NCBI GenBank assembly: GCA_032433765.1
Contig: JAVIAB010000159.1
Location: 57,233,542 to 57,297,541, forward strand
Length of the DNA: 64,000 nucleotides
Origin: Megaustenia siamemsis
Taxonomy: Eukaryota > Mollusca > Gastropoda > Stylommatophora > Ariophantidae
Direction of reading: 5' to 3'
Below the pieces are notes generated by a model. It was not told where the DNA came from. It saw only the letters and a list, made by a program, of their open reading frames with translations, and made no database searches. A program made the translations under genes and the position numbers. This document shows positions 33,801 to 44,119 of this stretch, one piece after another (the stretch's first letter is position 1; each line of letters opens with the position of its first letter).

Positions 33801-34245
33801 CATCATTCCGAGCTCGTGTCTGTTGTAATGAAGAGATGAGTGGGCTCTAGTGATGGCATCATTCCGAGCTCATAGGTGTCTGTTATAATGAAGAGATGAG
33901 TGGGCTCTAGTGATGGCATCATTCCGAGCTCGTGTCTGTTGTAATGAAGAGATGAGTGGGCTCTAGTGATGGCATCATTCCGAGCTCATAGGTGTCTGTT
34001 GTAATGAAGAGATGAGTGGGCTCTAGTGATGGCATCATTCCGAGCTCGTGTCTGTTGTAATGAAGAGATGAGTGGGCTCTAGTGATGGCATCATTCCGAG
34101 CTCGTGTCTGTTGTAATGAAGAGATGAGTGGGCTCTAGTGATGGCATCATTCCGAGCTCGTGTCTGTTGTAATGAAGAGATGAGTGGGCTCTAGTGATGG
34201 CATCATTCCGAGCTCGTGTCTGTTGTAATGAAGAGATGAGTGGGC
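30840..34245 (+). repeat. large satellite-like array, 60-bp unit (54-bp variant at the right), ~57 copies
   Basis: The unit includes gtaatgaagagatgagtggg, ctctagtgatggcatcattc and cgagctcataggtgtctgtt. Three main variants differ at the start of the second part (ggaatata, gggctcta, ggtctcta). From about 33.53 kb most units lack ataggt, giving 54 bp. Because 60 and 54 are multiples of three and the unit has no stop on the complement, an 850-codon minus-strand frame (30966-33518) arises. It has no start context, domain or composition of a real gene and is a by-product of the array. Confidence 0.95.
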
Positions 34246-34631
34246 TGATCTGTCGAGTAGATTTTGTTGGGGTAATGCTGAACGTTCATTGTGATCACTC
34301 CAAGACCGCCACATTTATTATGTGTTCATCATTGAAGATCGTTATCAAAAAAGTTCTACTTCACTAGCCCATCGACCTACCATTGTCCCTGCAACTATCT
34401 GTATTGACACTTCAATGTTTTGTCAGCTCTTTATTTCTCCATAAAATGTTTCTTTCTTTGATAGAAGCTGAGCTAACATCGTTAACCACGTGACCAATGA
34501 GAATAGAAATAAAAGTACATCTCTCTTGTTTTAACGCTTATCCTGCAGCATGTGTTATATGACGTCACATAGACGAAAATGTATACTAATTTAATTATTT
34601 GACCTTTTATTGTTGTATAGTTTGAGATGTT
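34246..34631. other. unique flank between the array and the mirrored element
   Basis: No feature recognised. Its last six bases, gatgtt, are the left target-site copy of the mirrored element. Confidence 0.45.
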
Positions 34632-34659
34632 AGTAGTATGGGTGGCTGTTAATGCCCGC

Positions 34660-34805
34660 CTTTTCTGAGTTTTTCTGAGTTAATGCCCTGCGTTTTTTCT
34701 ATATAAAAAGTATACACGCAGATGCCTTAAATGCCCTGTTTTTTATATATAAAAAGTATACACGCAGCTGCGTTTTTTCTATATAAGAACTATACACACA
34801 GCAAG
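34660..34805 (+). repeat. subterminal short repeats of the left arm
   Basis: The motif tatataaaaagtatacacg, with cagctgcgttttttc or cagatgcc between copies, occurs three times here and again, inverted, at 40065-40185. Subterminal repeats of this kind often mark transposase or replication-protein binding sites; that role is inference. Confidence 0.75.
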
Positions 34806-34973
34806 ACGGATCAACCAAGACAGCGACACCTCAGTGAGCATAGGTGACCTCGTGATGCGCACTGCCTCACGATATGTGTGTGCTTGTAAATAAATAGTGT
34901 GTTATGATGATTTGAAAAGGGAGGAAAGCAGGTGCTAGCTCTCGCTTGTTCATCAGTAATAGTGGTTTGCGCG

Positions 34974-35017
<44 letters not shown>

Positions 35018-35412
35018 CAAGTGAATTAACCAAGACAGGTACAATAAACAAATATGAACCTTTCTATATAAGTTTCAGAATAACAATTTTATTAATTCAT
35101 CAGTGAACAAATATTTTATACTTGTATAGTAAAATTTAACATCTCTCTCTCTCTCCGTTCTCCTAATCCCCTCCTAGTCTTTTCCCCTACCATGTCACCC
35201 GCCCATCTCACTTTCCGTTTTGACCACACAAGCTCGATCGCGATGACTAATCACCCGATCGGGAACCCATGAATGTGGAATAAATAAAAACTAGTGGCGG
35301 GAATGCTCTCTACCATCCACTTAGTATCGGGTCTGTTGAGCATGGCAGTGTCTACGGGGTTATGTTCCTTTAGAGAATCAACGAATCTGGTGAAATCCTC
35401 ACGATTATTGAC

Positions 35413-36372
35413 TCACTTCGGGAACTCGAGAACAGCTGAATTATTAAGGGATGCGTGGAAGAAGCGTAAATCTCCATCCTCTCTGTGACGGAGGATAAGA
35501 TGGTGACCATAGTTAATTTTAAAACGAGTTGTCTGACTATCAAACACATCTCTTAGAACAGCAGACCAGTCCGTGATGAATGGACGATCAGGTGAGTGGA
35601 AGAAAGTATGTATTGAAACTGTTTTATTGATACTGGCGTGAGTGTTTATGACTGACCAGTTTTGTTGATATACATCCCGCACATCAGATGGTAGTATTGC
35701 TAATGGATCAATGTGCTTTTTACCATCTGTGCATTGTTCCGCATCTAACTCTCTCTTCTTCGATGATGAGGGGGCTAACTGTAACGAAGTTGAAGGAGCC
35801 ACTAGTGAAGTGGGTGTTGTAGCAGGTACCGACGGTGTTGTAGAAGCCGTAACTGGGGAAGTGGGTATGGTAGATGATACCGATGATGAAGGAGCTGTTG
35901 TAGAAACTAAGTGTTTTACTCTCCTATGGCTGGCTAAAGATCTTCGACTCGTATATGAACGTTGACAAATAGGACAAGTATGACGGATAAGAGAAACTGT
36001 TGCGGTAGACGGTACCGATAGTGAAACTGGTGATGTAGACGGTACCGACGGTGAAACTAGCAATGTAGACGGTACCAAGGGTGAAGTTGATTCCTTTGCT
36101 GAATGTTTTAGTCTCCTATGGCTGGCTAAAGAACTTCGACTCGTATATGAACGTTGACAAATGACACAAGCATGGCGTATAAGACGATGAGCGGCCCGTA
36201 TATGCTGAACCATAGCTTGGCGCCTTTTAAACTGCTTCGAACATAATGCACACTGCTGTTCACCAGAAGATGTTTCGTTGTGAGAAAACATCTGTTGAAG
36301 ATCAAATAGTCCTTTTTCAATAATACTTAACATACCTAATTTAAATACATTAATATTTAATACCAAGCACAC
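35413..36372 (-). pseudogene. C2H2 zinc-finger gene of the left arm, cut short by a nonsense change
   Basis: A 319-codon frame with three C2H2 fingers of the form C-x2-C-x12-H-x4-H: CALCSKQFKRRQAMVQH (about residues 41-62), CVICQRSYTSRSSLASH (68-89) and CPICQRSYTSRRSLASH (134-155). A linker of repeated VPST/SVPST units and a serine/threonine/proline-rich stretch follow, then a folded-looking domain (DVRDVYQQNWSVINTH to SAVLEFPK). The right-arm copy continues 54 residues further. Here the codon after FPK is TGA (plus-strand tca at 35413-35415) where the right copy has TTA. Other differences are a handful of mostly amino-acid-changing substitutions. It points outward toward the left end. A later in-frame start (MLSII or MFSHN) is equally possible. 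Confidence 0.75.
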
Positions 36373-36647
36373 CAGGACTAAAAATATCCACTTTTAAACA
36401 ACCAATAAGATAAACACATGAAAAACGAAGGAATAATACACTCAACAAGGCTTAACATACGTACTTTATACACATCACCATTAATACAATCGAGTAGCCT
36501 TTTATTGATAACCTACCACATCGTTAAGAGAAAAACAGAAGAAAAAAAAACTCAACTTACACTGTAAAATATTCCACTACAACACAGACCGCTAGACTGA
36601 ACAATACTATGAAAATAAACTTCCGTGAATCAATCGCGCTTATAACA

Positions 36648-38200
36648 CGAAGTTTCACATGCGACTAGTTTAAATATAATCTGGTAAGTACAAGTTGGAC
36701 GACACTATTCCACCTTCGACTAACATCTAGGTTAACCAATCAGAGAAGAGGATTTCTATCGGACACCCATCAACGAAATGACTGACCTTTGGATTAACCA
36801 ATCAGAGAAGAGGATTTCTACCGGACACCCATCAACGAAATGACTGACCTCTGGATTAACTATTCAGCGAAGAGGATTACTGTTATCGTTATAACTGACC
36901 TCATTTTCCACTTGAAGTGCTGTCGAGTCTGTCGCATGGGTTATTTTAAATCGATTCGGTCCCTGATAAAAACCACCGGTCGGGTCAATGGTGGGGGGGG
37001 GGAATAATACAGGTGGCGGGTTACTTGAACGCGCTTTGACCCCTGATGCAATACCAGAGGAGTTCCATGACAGTCATAATAGTTAGACACAACGAGCAGG
37101 AAGTTATATTCAAGGTCCCAAATATTGGACCAAATCACTAAGATTTTACCACCAGAACACAAAATGTAGGCTCATACACAAAAAGTCGACCTTAAAACCA
37201 TACAAATCTACTCCCATACTCATAAAGTTAGACACATCGAACAGATAGCTACTTCCAAACTCCAAAAAATTATTTGACCAAATCGTAAAAATATTACCAC
37301 CAGAGCACAAAAAATTAGACTCATAAGCAAAAAGTCGATCTCAAACCCTACAAATCTACTTCCATACTCATACTAATTAGACACATCGATCAGATAGTTA
37401 CATCCAAAGTCCCAAATAGTTAGGCCAAATCGCAAATATTTTACCCACAGAACACAAAAATGTAGGCTCATATTAAAAAAAACGACCTAAAAATTTCAAA
37501 AAGCTACTCACATAGTCACAATTGTTAGACACATCGAACCAATCGTTATTTCTAAAGCCCAAAAAGTTTGGCCAAATCACTAAAATTTTACCCACAGAAC
37601 ACAAAAATGTAGGCTCATATTAAAAAGGATCGACCTAAAAATTTCAAAAAGCTACTCACATAGTCATAATTGTTAGACACATCGAACCGATCGGTATTTC
37701 TAAAGCCAAAAAAGTTTGGCCAAATCACAAATATTTTACCCACAGAACACAAAAATGTAGGCTCATATTCAAAAAGTCGACCTAAAAATCCCAAAAAGCT
37801 ACTCACATAGTCGTAATAGTTAGACACAACGAGTAGAAAGTTATATTCTAGGTCCAAAAAGTTTTACTTATATTAAAAAGACTTAAGACTTATATTAAAA
37901 AAGTCGACCTCTAAACCATAAAAAAATCTACTCCCATACTCATACTAGTTAGACACAACGAGCAGATAGTTATATTCAAAGTCCAAAAAACTTTATTTTA
38001 GACATCCCCATAGCAAAAATGTACTTATAAATCACTTTTGAAATTGTTACCCCCTTACTATTTTTTTAGGGATACACCCATAAAATAGGTAAAAATCGTA
38101 CATTTTCACTCTAGGCATACCCCAAACCTTATTTTAGACATCCCCATTGCAAAAATTTACATTAAAAACCACTTTTAGGATTTTACCCCCATATCATTTT
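36648..38200. repeat. spacer of the mirrored element, made of three small repeat arrays
   Basis: The spacer has no credible gene. At 36725-36880 about three ~64-bp copies contain aaccaatcagagaagaggat. At 37145-37900 five or more copies of a ~146-bp degenerate unit contain cagaacacaaaaatgtaggc. At 37990-38200 two ~137-bp copies contain ttattttagacatcccca. A 9-bp G run lies near 36992. Confidence 0.8.
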
Positions 38201-38287
38201 TGTTATAAGCGCGATTGATTCACGGAAGTTTATTTTCATAGTACTGTTCAGTCTAGCGGTCTGTGTTGTAGTGGAATATTTTACAGT

Positions 38288-38293
38288 GTAAGT
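38288..38293 (+). promoter_or_regulatory. possible 5' splice donor upstream of the zinc-finger gene
   Basis: ACAGT|GTAAGTTG is a good donor match, conserved in both arms and 195 bp before the first in-frame ATG. A leader intron ending at tttttag or ttaaattag just before the MLSII start would remove the first codons. This is inference only. Confidence 0.3.
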
Positions 38294-38482
38294 TGAATTT
38301 TTTTTTCTTCTGTTTTTCTCTTATCTCATAACGATGTGGTAGGTTATCAATAAAAGGCTACTCGATTGTATTAATGGTGATGTGTATAAAGTACGTATGT
38401 TAAGCCTTGTTGAGTGTATTATTCCTTCGTTTTTCATGTGTTTATCTTATTGGTTGTTTAAAAGTGGATATTTTTAGTCCTG

Positions 38483-39604
38483 GTGTGCTTGGTATTAAAT
38501 ATTAATGTATTTAAATTAGGTATGTTAAGTATTATTGATAAAGGACTATTTGATCTTCTACATATGTTTTCTCACAACGAAACATCTTCTGGTGAACATC
38601 AGTGTGCATTATGTTCGAAGCAGTTTAAACGGCGCCAAGCTATGGTTCAGCATATACGGGCCGCTCATCGTCTTATACGCCATGCTTGTGTCATTTGTCA
38701 ACGTTCATATACGAGTCGAAGTTCTTTAGCCAGCCATAGGAGACTAAAACATTCAGCAAAGGAATCAACTTCACCCTTGGTACCGTCTACATTGCTAGTT
38801 TCACCGTCGGTACCGTCTACATCACCAGTTTCACTATCGGTACCGTCTACCGCAACAGTTTCTCTTATCCGTCATACTTGTCCTATTTGTCAACGTTCAT
38901 ATACGAGTCGAAGATCTTTAGCCAGCCATAGGAGAGTAAAACATTTAGTTTCTATAACAGCTCCTTCATCATCGTTATCATCTACCATACCCACTTCCCC
39001 AGTTACGGCTTCTACAACACCGTCGGTACCTGCTACAACACCCACTTCACTAGTGGCTCCTTCAACTTCGTTACAGTTGGCCCCCTCATCATCGAAGAAG
39101 AGAGAGTTAGATGCGGAACAATGCACAGATGGTAAAAAGCACATTGATCCATTAGCAATACTACCATCTGATGTGCGGGATGTATATCAACAAAACTGGT
39201 CAGTCATAAACACTCACGCTAGTATCAATAAAACAGTTTCAATACATACTTTCTTCCACTCACCTGATCGTCCATTCATCACGGACTGGTCTGCTGTTCT
39301 AAGAGATGTGTTTGATTATCAGACAGCTCGTTTTAAAATTAACTATGGTCACCATCTTATCCTCCGTCACAGAGAGGATGGAGATTTACGCTTCTTCCAC
39401 GCATCCCTTAATAATTCAGCTGTTCTCGAGTTCCCGAAGTTAGTCAATAATCGTGAGGATTTCACCAGATTCGTTGATTCTCTAAAGGAACATAACCCCG
39501 TAGACACTGCCATGCTCAACAGACCCGATACTAAGTGGATGGTGGAGAGCATTCCCGCCACTAGTTTTTATTTATTCCACATTCAAGGGTTCCCGATCGG
39601 GTGA
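38483..39604 (+). CDS. C2H2 zinc-finger protein of the mirrored element, right-arm copy
   Basis: A 373-codon frame with the same three C2H2 fingers as the left copy, a VPST-repeat and Ser/Thr/Pro-rich linker (about residues 95-225), then a ~140-residue C-terminal part: DPLAILPSDVRDVYQQNW, FITDWSAVLRDVFDYQTARF, YGHHLILRHREDGDLRFFH, NNREDFTRFVDSLKEH, ending FHIQGFPIG-stop. That region resembles, from memory and unverified, the N-terminal parts of large uncharacterised proteins of invertebrate mobile elements in which an HPIG-like motif is followed by more sequence; ending at FPIG therefore suggests truncation of an ancestral longer protein. The fingers suggest nucleic-acid binding. It points outward to the right end. 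The true start may be the second or third Met. Confidence 0.72.
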   Translation: MCLVLNINVFKLGMLSIIDKGLFDLLHMFSHNETSSGEHQCALCSKQFKRRQAMVQHIRAAHRLIRHACVICQRSYTSRSSLASHRRLKHSAKESTSPLVPSTLLVSPSVPSTSPVSLSVPSTATVSLIRHTCPICQRSYTSRRSLASHRRVKHLVSITAPSSSLSSTIPTSPVTASTTPSVPATTPTSLVAPSTSLQLAPSSSKKRELDAEQCTDGKKHIDPLAILPSDVRDVYQQNWSVINTHASINKTVSIHTFFHSPDRPFITDWSAVLRDVFDYQTARFKINYGHHLILRHREDGDLRFFHASLNNSAVLEFPKLVNNREDFTRFVDSLKEHNPVDTAMLNRPDTKWMVESIPATSFYLFHIQGFPIG

Positions 39605-39857
39605 TTAGTCATCGCGATCGAGCTTGTGTGGTCAAAACGGAAAGTGAGATGGGCGGGTGACATGGTAGGAGAAAAGACTAGGAGGGGATTAGGAGAAGGG
39701 AGAGAGAGAGAGCGAGAGAGAGAGATAGAGAGATGTTAAATTTTACTATACAAGTATAAAATATATGTTCACTGATGAATTAATAAAATTGTTATTCTGA
39801 AACTTATATAGAAAGGTTCATATTTGTTTATTGTACCTGTCTTGGTTAATTCACTTG

Positions 39858-39895
<38 letters not shown>

Positions 39896-40237
39896 CGCGC
39901 AAACCACTATTACTGATGAACAAGCGAGAGCTAGCACCTGCTTTCCTCCCTTTTCAAATCATCATAACACACTATCTATTTACAAGCACACACATATCGT
40001 GAGGCAGTGCGCATCACGAGGTCACCTATGCTCACTGAGGTGTCGCTGTCTTGGTTGATACGTCTTGCTGCGTGTATAGTTCTTATATAGAAAAAACGCA
40101 GCTGCGTGTATACTTTTTATATATAAAAAACAGGGCATTTAAGGCATCTGCGTGTATACTTTTTATATAGAAAAAACGCAGGGCATTAACGCAGAAAAAC
40201 GCAGAAATGGAGGGCATTAACAGCCACCCATACTACT

Positions 40238-40574
40238 GTTGTTGCCATGAATAATTTACTTAACGTCACAATTGTGTGTCAGTATTCCAACATATGTGTC
40301 TTGTATGTTCCATATAAAAGGTAACACATAAAGATTTGAGAAAAAAGTATTGATCCCATTTAACACTCACCTACTTTGTTAATCTATTGCTCTATAGCTG
40401 GCTTTAATATAATACGTTCAATCTGTAGGTTGTTTAGGTCTCATTCTGGTCAGACAAAACCATTTAGTTCTGTCTTGTCCTGTATTAGAAATAGTTGATG
40501 TTTTACCCCACTTTTCGCTACTATTCATATATATTTTCTAGTTCTCGTTAAAGCTTATATTTACAAACATTTCG
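40238..40574. other. unique flank right of the mirrored element
   Basis: Starts with gttgtt, the right target-site copy. No other feature recognised. Confidence 0.45.
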
Positions 40575-40714
40575 TTGCTTGAGCAAGGGGCAGTGAGTCA
40601 TACGACCTTCACTCTGACCGGCAGCCCCATCTGCTCAGAGTTCCGCTACCTTGGATCCACGGTCACAGCAACCGTTTATCTTCGTGAAGAAATAATCCCC
40701 ACTACCTGGAGGCC
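40575..40714 (+). pseudogene. LINE RT fragment (YLGS region)
   Basis: A short reading, FTLTGSPICSEFRYLGSTVT, is typical of the segment after the RT catalytic box in LINEs. It ends where the SINE is inserted. Confidence 0.55.
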
Positions 40715-40974
40715 AGGGAGCCGCGATAGCTCAGTGGTTAGTGAACTGGACTACCACGGACAAGGGGTAGGTTTCGAATCCAACCGACGGCTTCCGGGTT
40801 CAACCAGCCTTAAATGGGTACCGGATTTTTTTCTGGGAAAGTAAAGCAGCACGGGCGTAATACTGACCACATTACCCTAAAAATCATGTGCCGAAGGTCT
40901 GTAAAATATTGGGTCACTAACACCATATTCCCTATGCGCCACTTGGCGTGGCGGGTGTACTTTGCTTTTTACTT
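40715..40974 (+). mobile_element. tRNA-derived SINE with target-site duplication
   Basis: A tRNA-like head (gccgcgatagctcagtgg, box B near gtttcgaatccaaccgacgg) is followed by a body shared with the copies at 59.6 kb (+) and 21.0 kb (-): cttccgggtt, ttaaatgggtacc, cgggcgtaata, attaccctaaaaatcatgtg, and a tail ccacttggcgtgg...tttttt. A 14-bp duplication with one mismatch (actacctggaggcc / actacctggtggcc) flanks it at 40701-40714 and 40975-40988. SINEs of this layout are transcribed by RNA polymerase III and moved by LINE enzymes. Confidence 0.9.
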
Positions 40975-40988
40975 ACTACCTGGTGGCC

Positions 40989-41373
40989 TGCTACAACCCA
41001 CCAACCCACCTGTCTTGTGATGAGATGATATTCATTACAGGCAGTGCTATTGAGCAGAAGGTTAAGTTTGACAGGCCAAGTTAGTAGGGTGGCCATTAAT
41101 GAAATCCTCAGGCAGTTACTATATGGGGAGCCTACACGGGTATTCTATTGGTTGACGAAAACTTTGGTACAGAGATATTCCTAATCTTTCATCCGCTATT
41201 TCACCATCAGAGAGAGGAATTAGGCGAATCTAGCGATAGATCGTGTAACTTACCGAGCAAAAATATAGTGGGCGGCTGCCACATTTAAATGGGAGTTGAT
41301 AAAAAGATCACAGCTCAAAGGTCACAAGAGAAAAGAAATAGGGTCCAGCACCAACACACGAACGTACAACAAG
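40989..41373. other. no recognised feature
   Basis: Unique sequence between the SINE and an inverted-repeat cluster. Confidence 0.4.
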
Positions 41374-41905
41374 AGAGAATTGAAAAACAATAGAAAAAAT
41401 GGTATGGTGAAAGCTTCACGTGATTAGTAGACGACACAGATTTGAACGGTGTTTCGGCTCAATAGACCTTCAGCAGGAACAAACAAACAACACGCAAGCA
41501 CATATATATAAGTAAATAAAGCTAATCGTACATAGCTGACTAGTAACGAAACATAATAAAATAATGACAGTCTAGTAAACAGCCTAAACTAAGATATATG
41601 TACTTAGAGTAAACACGAAGGACGAAATATAAACATTAAGTAACAGCGGTACTGTACTAGTTAGGGGTTAAGGCAAAGAAATGCAAATGAATGCATACAA
41701 ATGCGAAGCTGCAGTAAAGCTAAATGTAAGAGAGAAAAAAAATTGTGCCGAAACATCGTTCAAATCAGCGGCGTCTACTAAACACGTAAAGCTTTTACCA
41801 TACCATTTTTTTTTCAATTCTCCAGCACATTCAGCTTTACTGCAGCATCGTATTTGTATGCATTCATTTTGATTTTTTTGCCTTAACCCCTAACTAGTAC
41901 AGTAG
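41374..41905. repeat. interleaved inverted repeats (arms A, B, A', B')
   Basis: Arm A at 41374-41460 (aatggtatggtgaaagcttc, gatttgaacggtgtttcggc) is complementary to 41744-41818. Arm B at 41650-41728 (actagttaggggttaaggca, gaagctgcagtaaagct) is complementary to 41826-41905. The order A-B-A'-B' is not a simple hairpin. It may be a rearranged small foldback or MITE-like element. Confidence 0.75.
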
Positions 41906-42479
41906 TCAAGCTTTCACTTTATTTCACAAAAATCAAGAACTGTGATTGGTACATTCACGCATCTCGGTTTTGACTTATAACACGAGTAACACTTTTTAAT
42001 TGGTGACATATACAAATGTATGTATAAACTAGAATAAACTATAAGGGCGCTGTGAATGGCGGGATAGAAATAGTTGAGGTTGTTCCAATAAGGTAACTGG
42101 ATGAACACACTCTAAAACCTTCACTGGTACTACTGGGCTTGTCATCAGTGCTAACATCGTTTTGAAGTTTTTGATCAACTGGTGATGAAGCCATTTGTGT
42201 TTCTGTTGAGCTTATGTTGGGGGTAGGGTACCTCCTGCAGTGTGACTGTGTTTGCTATAATAAGTCGTTGAAATGTTTCTCAAGGTAAACGGGTCGGTCG
42301 CTACAGACACTGTAGGCAGGCCGGGATGAGTTACTTTCCATGCCAGGACCATGCCTGTCGACCTAAATAATCATCAGTGTATGTGTTGCGACTGTGCTAG
42401 CTGGAAATGTCATGAGATCTAGGGTCAATCCATTAAAATCCAGTCTGTACAATCTTATGTATTAGTCAATGTCTACACA
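41906..42479. other. no recognised feature
   Basis: Unique sequence before a decayed LINE. Confidence 0.4.
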
Positions 42480-43204
42480 TGAATTGCATGACAATGAACT
42501 CGGAGAGATGGTTGTTTGGGTAAATTTACATCTGAAGAGAGGAATGTCATTTTCTTTTGTGGTTTCAATGCACGTGGCATATCATGGGGTAACATGCTCC
42601 CCCATAAACATGACACGAAACTGGAGATGATACTCGAGTGTGGACATAGTCTGCAACAAAAGCGTGCAAAAATGGAGTGTTCTAGGACATCATGGAAGTG
42701 GTTATCGCCCTTGCAGTAGACTGATGGTGAAGGGTAAATCGAGGGATCTCGATGCAAGAAAACAGTCCTTTGTTTATGAGAACTCAGGTCAAGATTTTGT
42801 GATCAAGATAAGGCGCAACAAGACCAGCATTCACAACAGCTAAATAAAATGTTGGGAGCAGACGCCGTAATGGACCAACAAGATGGAGACGGTCTGGTTG
42901 GATAATGGACGGGTTGTTGGGAAGTGACATTGAGCCATAAAACCAGCACAGTCAAGCTTGGTCACATTCTTTTGTTGAAACAAGTCATGGACTTTAAGGT
43001 GGACGATTTTAAAACTTTGTCAATGCGAGTCAAAGGTCAGAAATGGGCAAAGTTCTGAGAAAGAGCAAAGAGAAATAATGTGTGCATAATAAACGTGTTG
43101 GTGACTACCACAGCTTATATCTCTCATGGCAGAGAACGGTCAGAGGGTAGAGTTGCTATTATCTCACTACCTCAAGCAGAACCATCTAAAGGATATAGTG
43201 GGAA

Positions 43205-43495
43205 GTGACGTCAGAGCGGTTAACTCTGACAGGTGTAAGGCTATGAGAATGGAAGGAAATGGTTCTTACTAAAGATTAGGTCAGAGCGGTTATCTCTGAC
43301 AGGTGTAAGGCTATGAGAATGGAAGGAAATGGTTGTTACTACAGATTAGGTCAGAGCGGCTAACTCTGACAGGTGTAAGGCTATGAGAATAGAAAGAAAT
43401 GGTTGTTACTACAGATTAGGTCAGAGCGGTTATCTCTGACAGGTGTAAGGCTATGAGAATGGAAGAAAATGGTTGTTACTACAGATTAGGTCAGA
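43205..43495 (+). repeat. ~74-bp tandem repeat, four copies
   Basis: Copies share ggtcagagcggttatctctg, acaggtgtaaggctatgaga and atggaaggaaatggtt, with few differences. Confidence 0.92.
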
Positions 43496-44117
43496 TCCGC
43501 ATTGTATTCGCTACTGCACAATTCCGTGCACCAGGTCCACGCGACATTCGTTAAGAGGATATTTGCTAGTTGTTCTATGAGGAAGTGAAGGAACTAGACA
43601 ATATCTACAACTGCGGTATTGTGAGAGCTACTGTCAATTAAATCTGGCTACATACTTGCTTGATACGTCTACATACGTTAGACAAAGCCCGGACAAAAAT
43701 AACATGGCTGTCGGGTAATCACAAAACAAAAGACAGTGGGTAAGTTGATGGAGAAAATAATGCCAGGAAATTAAGCAACCAGTTGGAGAGGTTGTGTCTT
43801 CCTTCCACCGACCCTAGTAGGGTACCAGCCCATTTTCGTCCAGAAGACCAGCCTGTTCCTCCTTCATTGTACTTTCCCTTACCTTTTCCATCGGAATGTG
43901 ACTTCTTTTAAATGCGGCATGTGGACCGCCAACCCAACGATAACTCACCCCACCCTTCCACAGGCTTCACTATTATCTCAAATGTTATTCTATGACTATA
44001 CAGTAAGGGTGAAAGCGAGCAAAGCTTGGGACGGGGCAGAACATCTTCTTACACTGATAATGTGTTGTTGTATCGTCAGGGCAGATACAGGGAGAGTGTT
44101 GATGGAGAACATCAGAG

Positions 44118-44119
44118 CT

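Larger units (their letters stand above)
34632..36647 (+). repeat. left inverted arm of the mirrored element
   Basis: Matches the reverse complement of 38201-40237 almost base for base; differences are scattered substitutions and (GA)n length. It includes the subterminal repeat block, a (TC)n tract and the minus-strand zinc-finger gene. Confidence 0.92.
34632..40237. mobile_element. 5.6-kb mirrored element with ~2-kb inverted arms, Polinton/Maverick-like ends
   Basis: Two near-identical inverted arms (34632-36647 and 38201-40237) enclose a 1.55-kb spacer. The outermost bases are 5'-AGTAGTATGGGTGGC on one side and its complement ending ACTACT-3' on the other, that is AG...CT termini. The flanking hexamers are gatgtt and gttgtt, 5 of 6 identical, compatible with a 6-bp target duplication. 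AG ends, long terminal inverted repeats and 6-bp duplications are the known signature of Polinton/Maverick DNA transposons. Each arm carries the same zinc-finger gene pointing outward, a (GA)n tract and subterminal repeats. No integrase, protein-primed polymerase, ATPase, protease or capsid gene is visible, so it would be a non-autonomous or collapsed element. Another inverted-repeat transposon class is possible. Confidence 0.6.
38201..40237 (-). repeat. right inverted arm of the mirrored element
   Basis: Reverse complement of the left arm. It carries the longer, apparently intact zinc-finger gene on the plus strand, a (GA)n tract at 39861-39891 and the inverted subterminal repeats. The end tactact at 40231-40237 mirrors the left terminus. 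Confidence 0.92.

Noticed and set aside
30966..34260. The 60-bp array as another RNase H-derived array
   Set aside because: The complement reads THLFITTDT, faintly like the RNase H TDGS strand, but neither flank shows legible LINE motifs, so the link is too weak to claim.
40715..40800. A functional tRNA gene at the head of the SINE
   Set aside because: Boxes A and B are present, but the cloverleaf is degenerate and the same head sits on two other SINE copies with matching bodies and target duplications.
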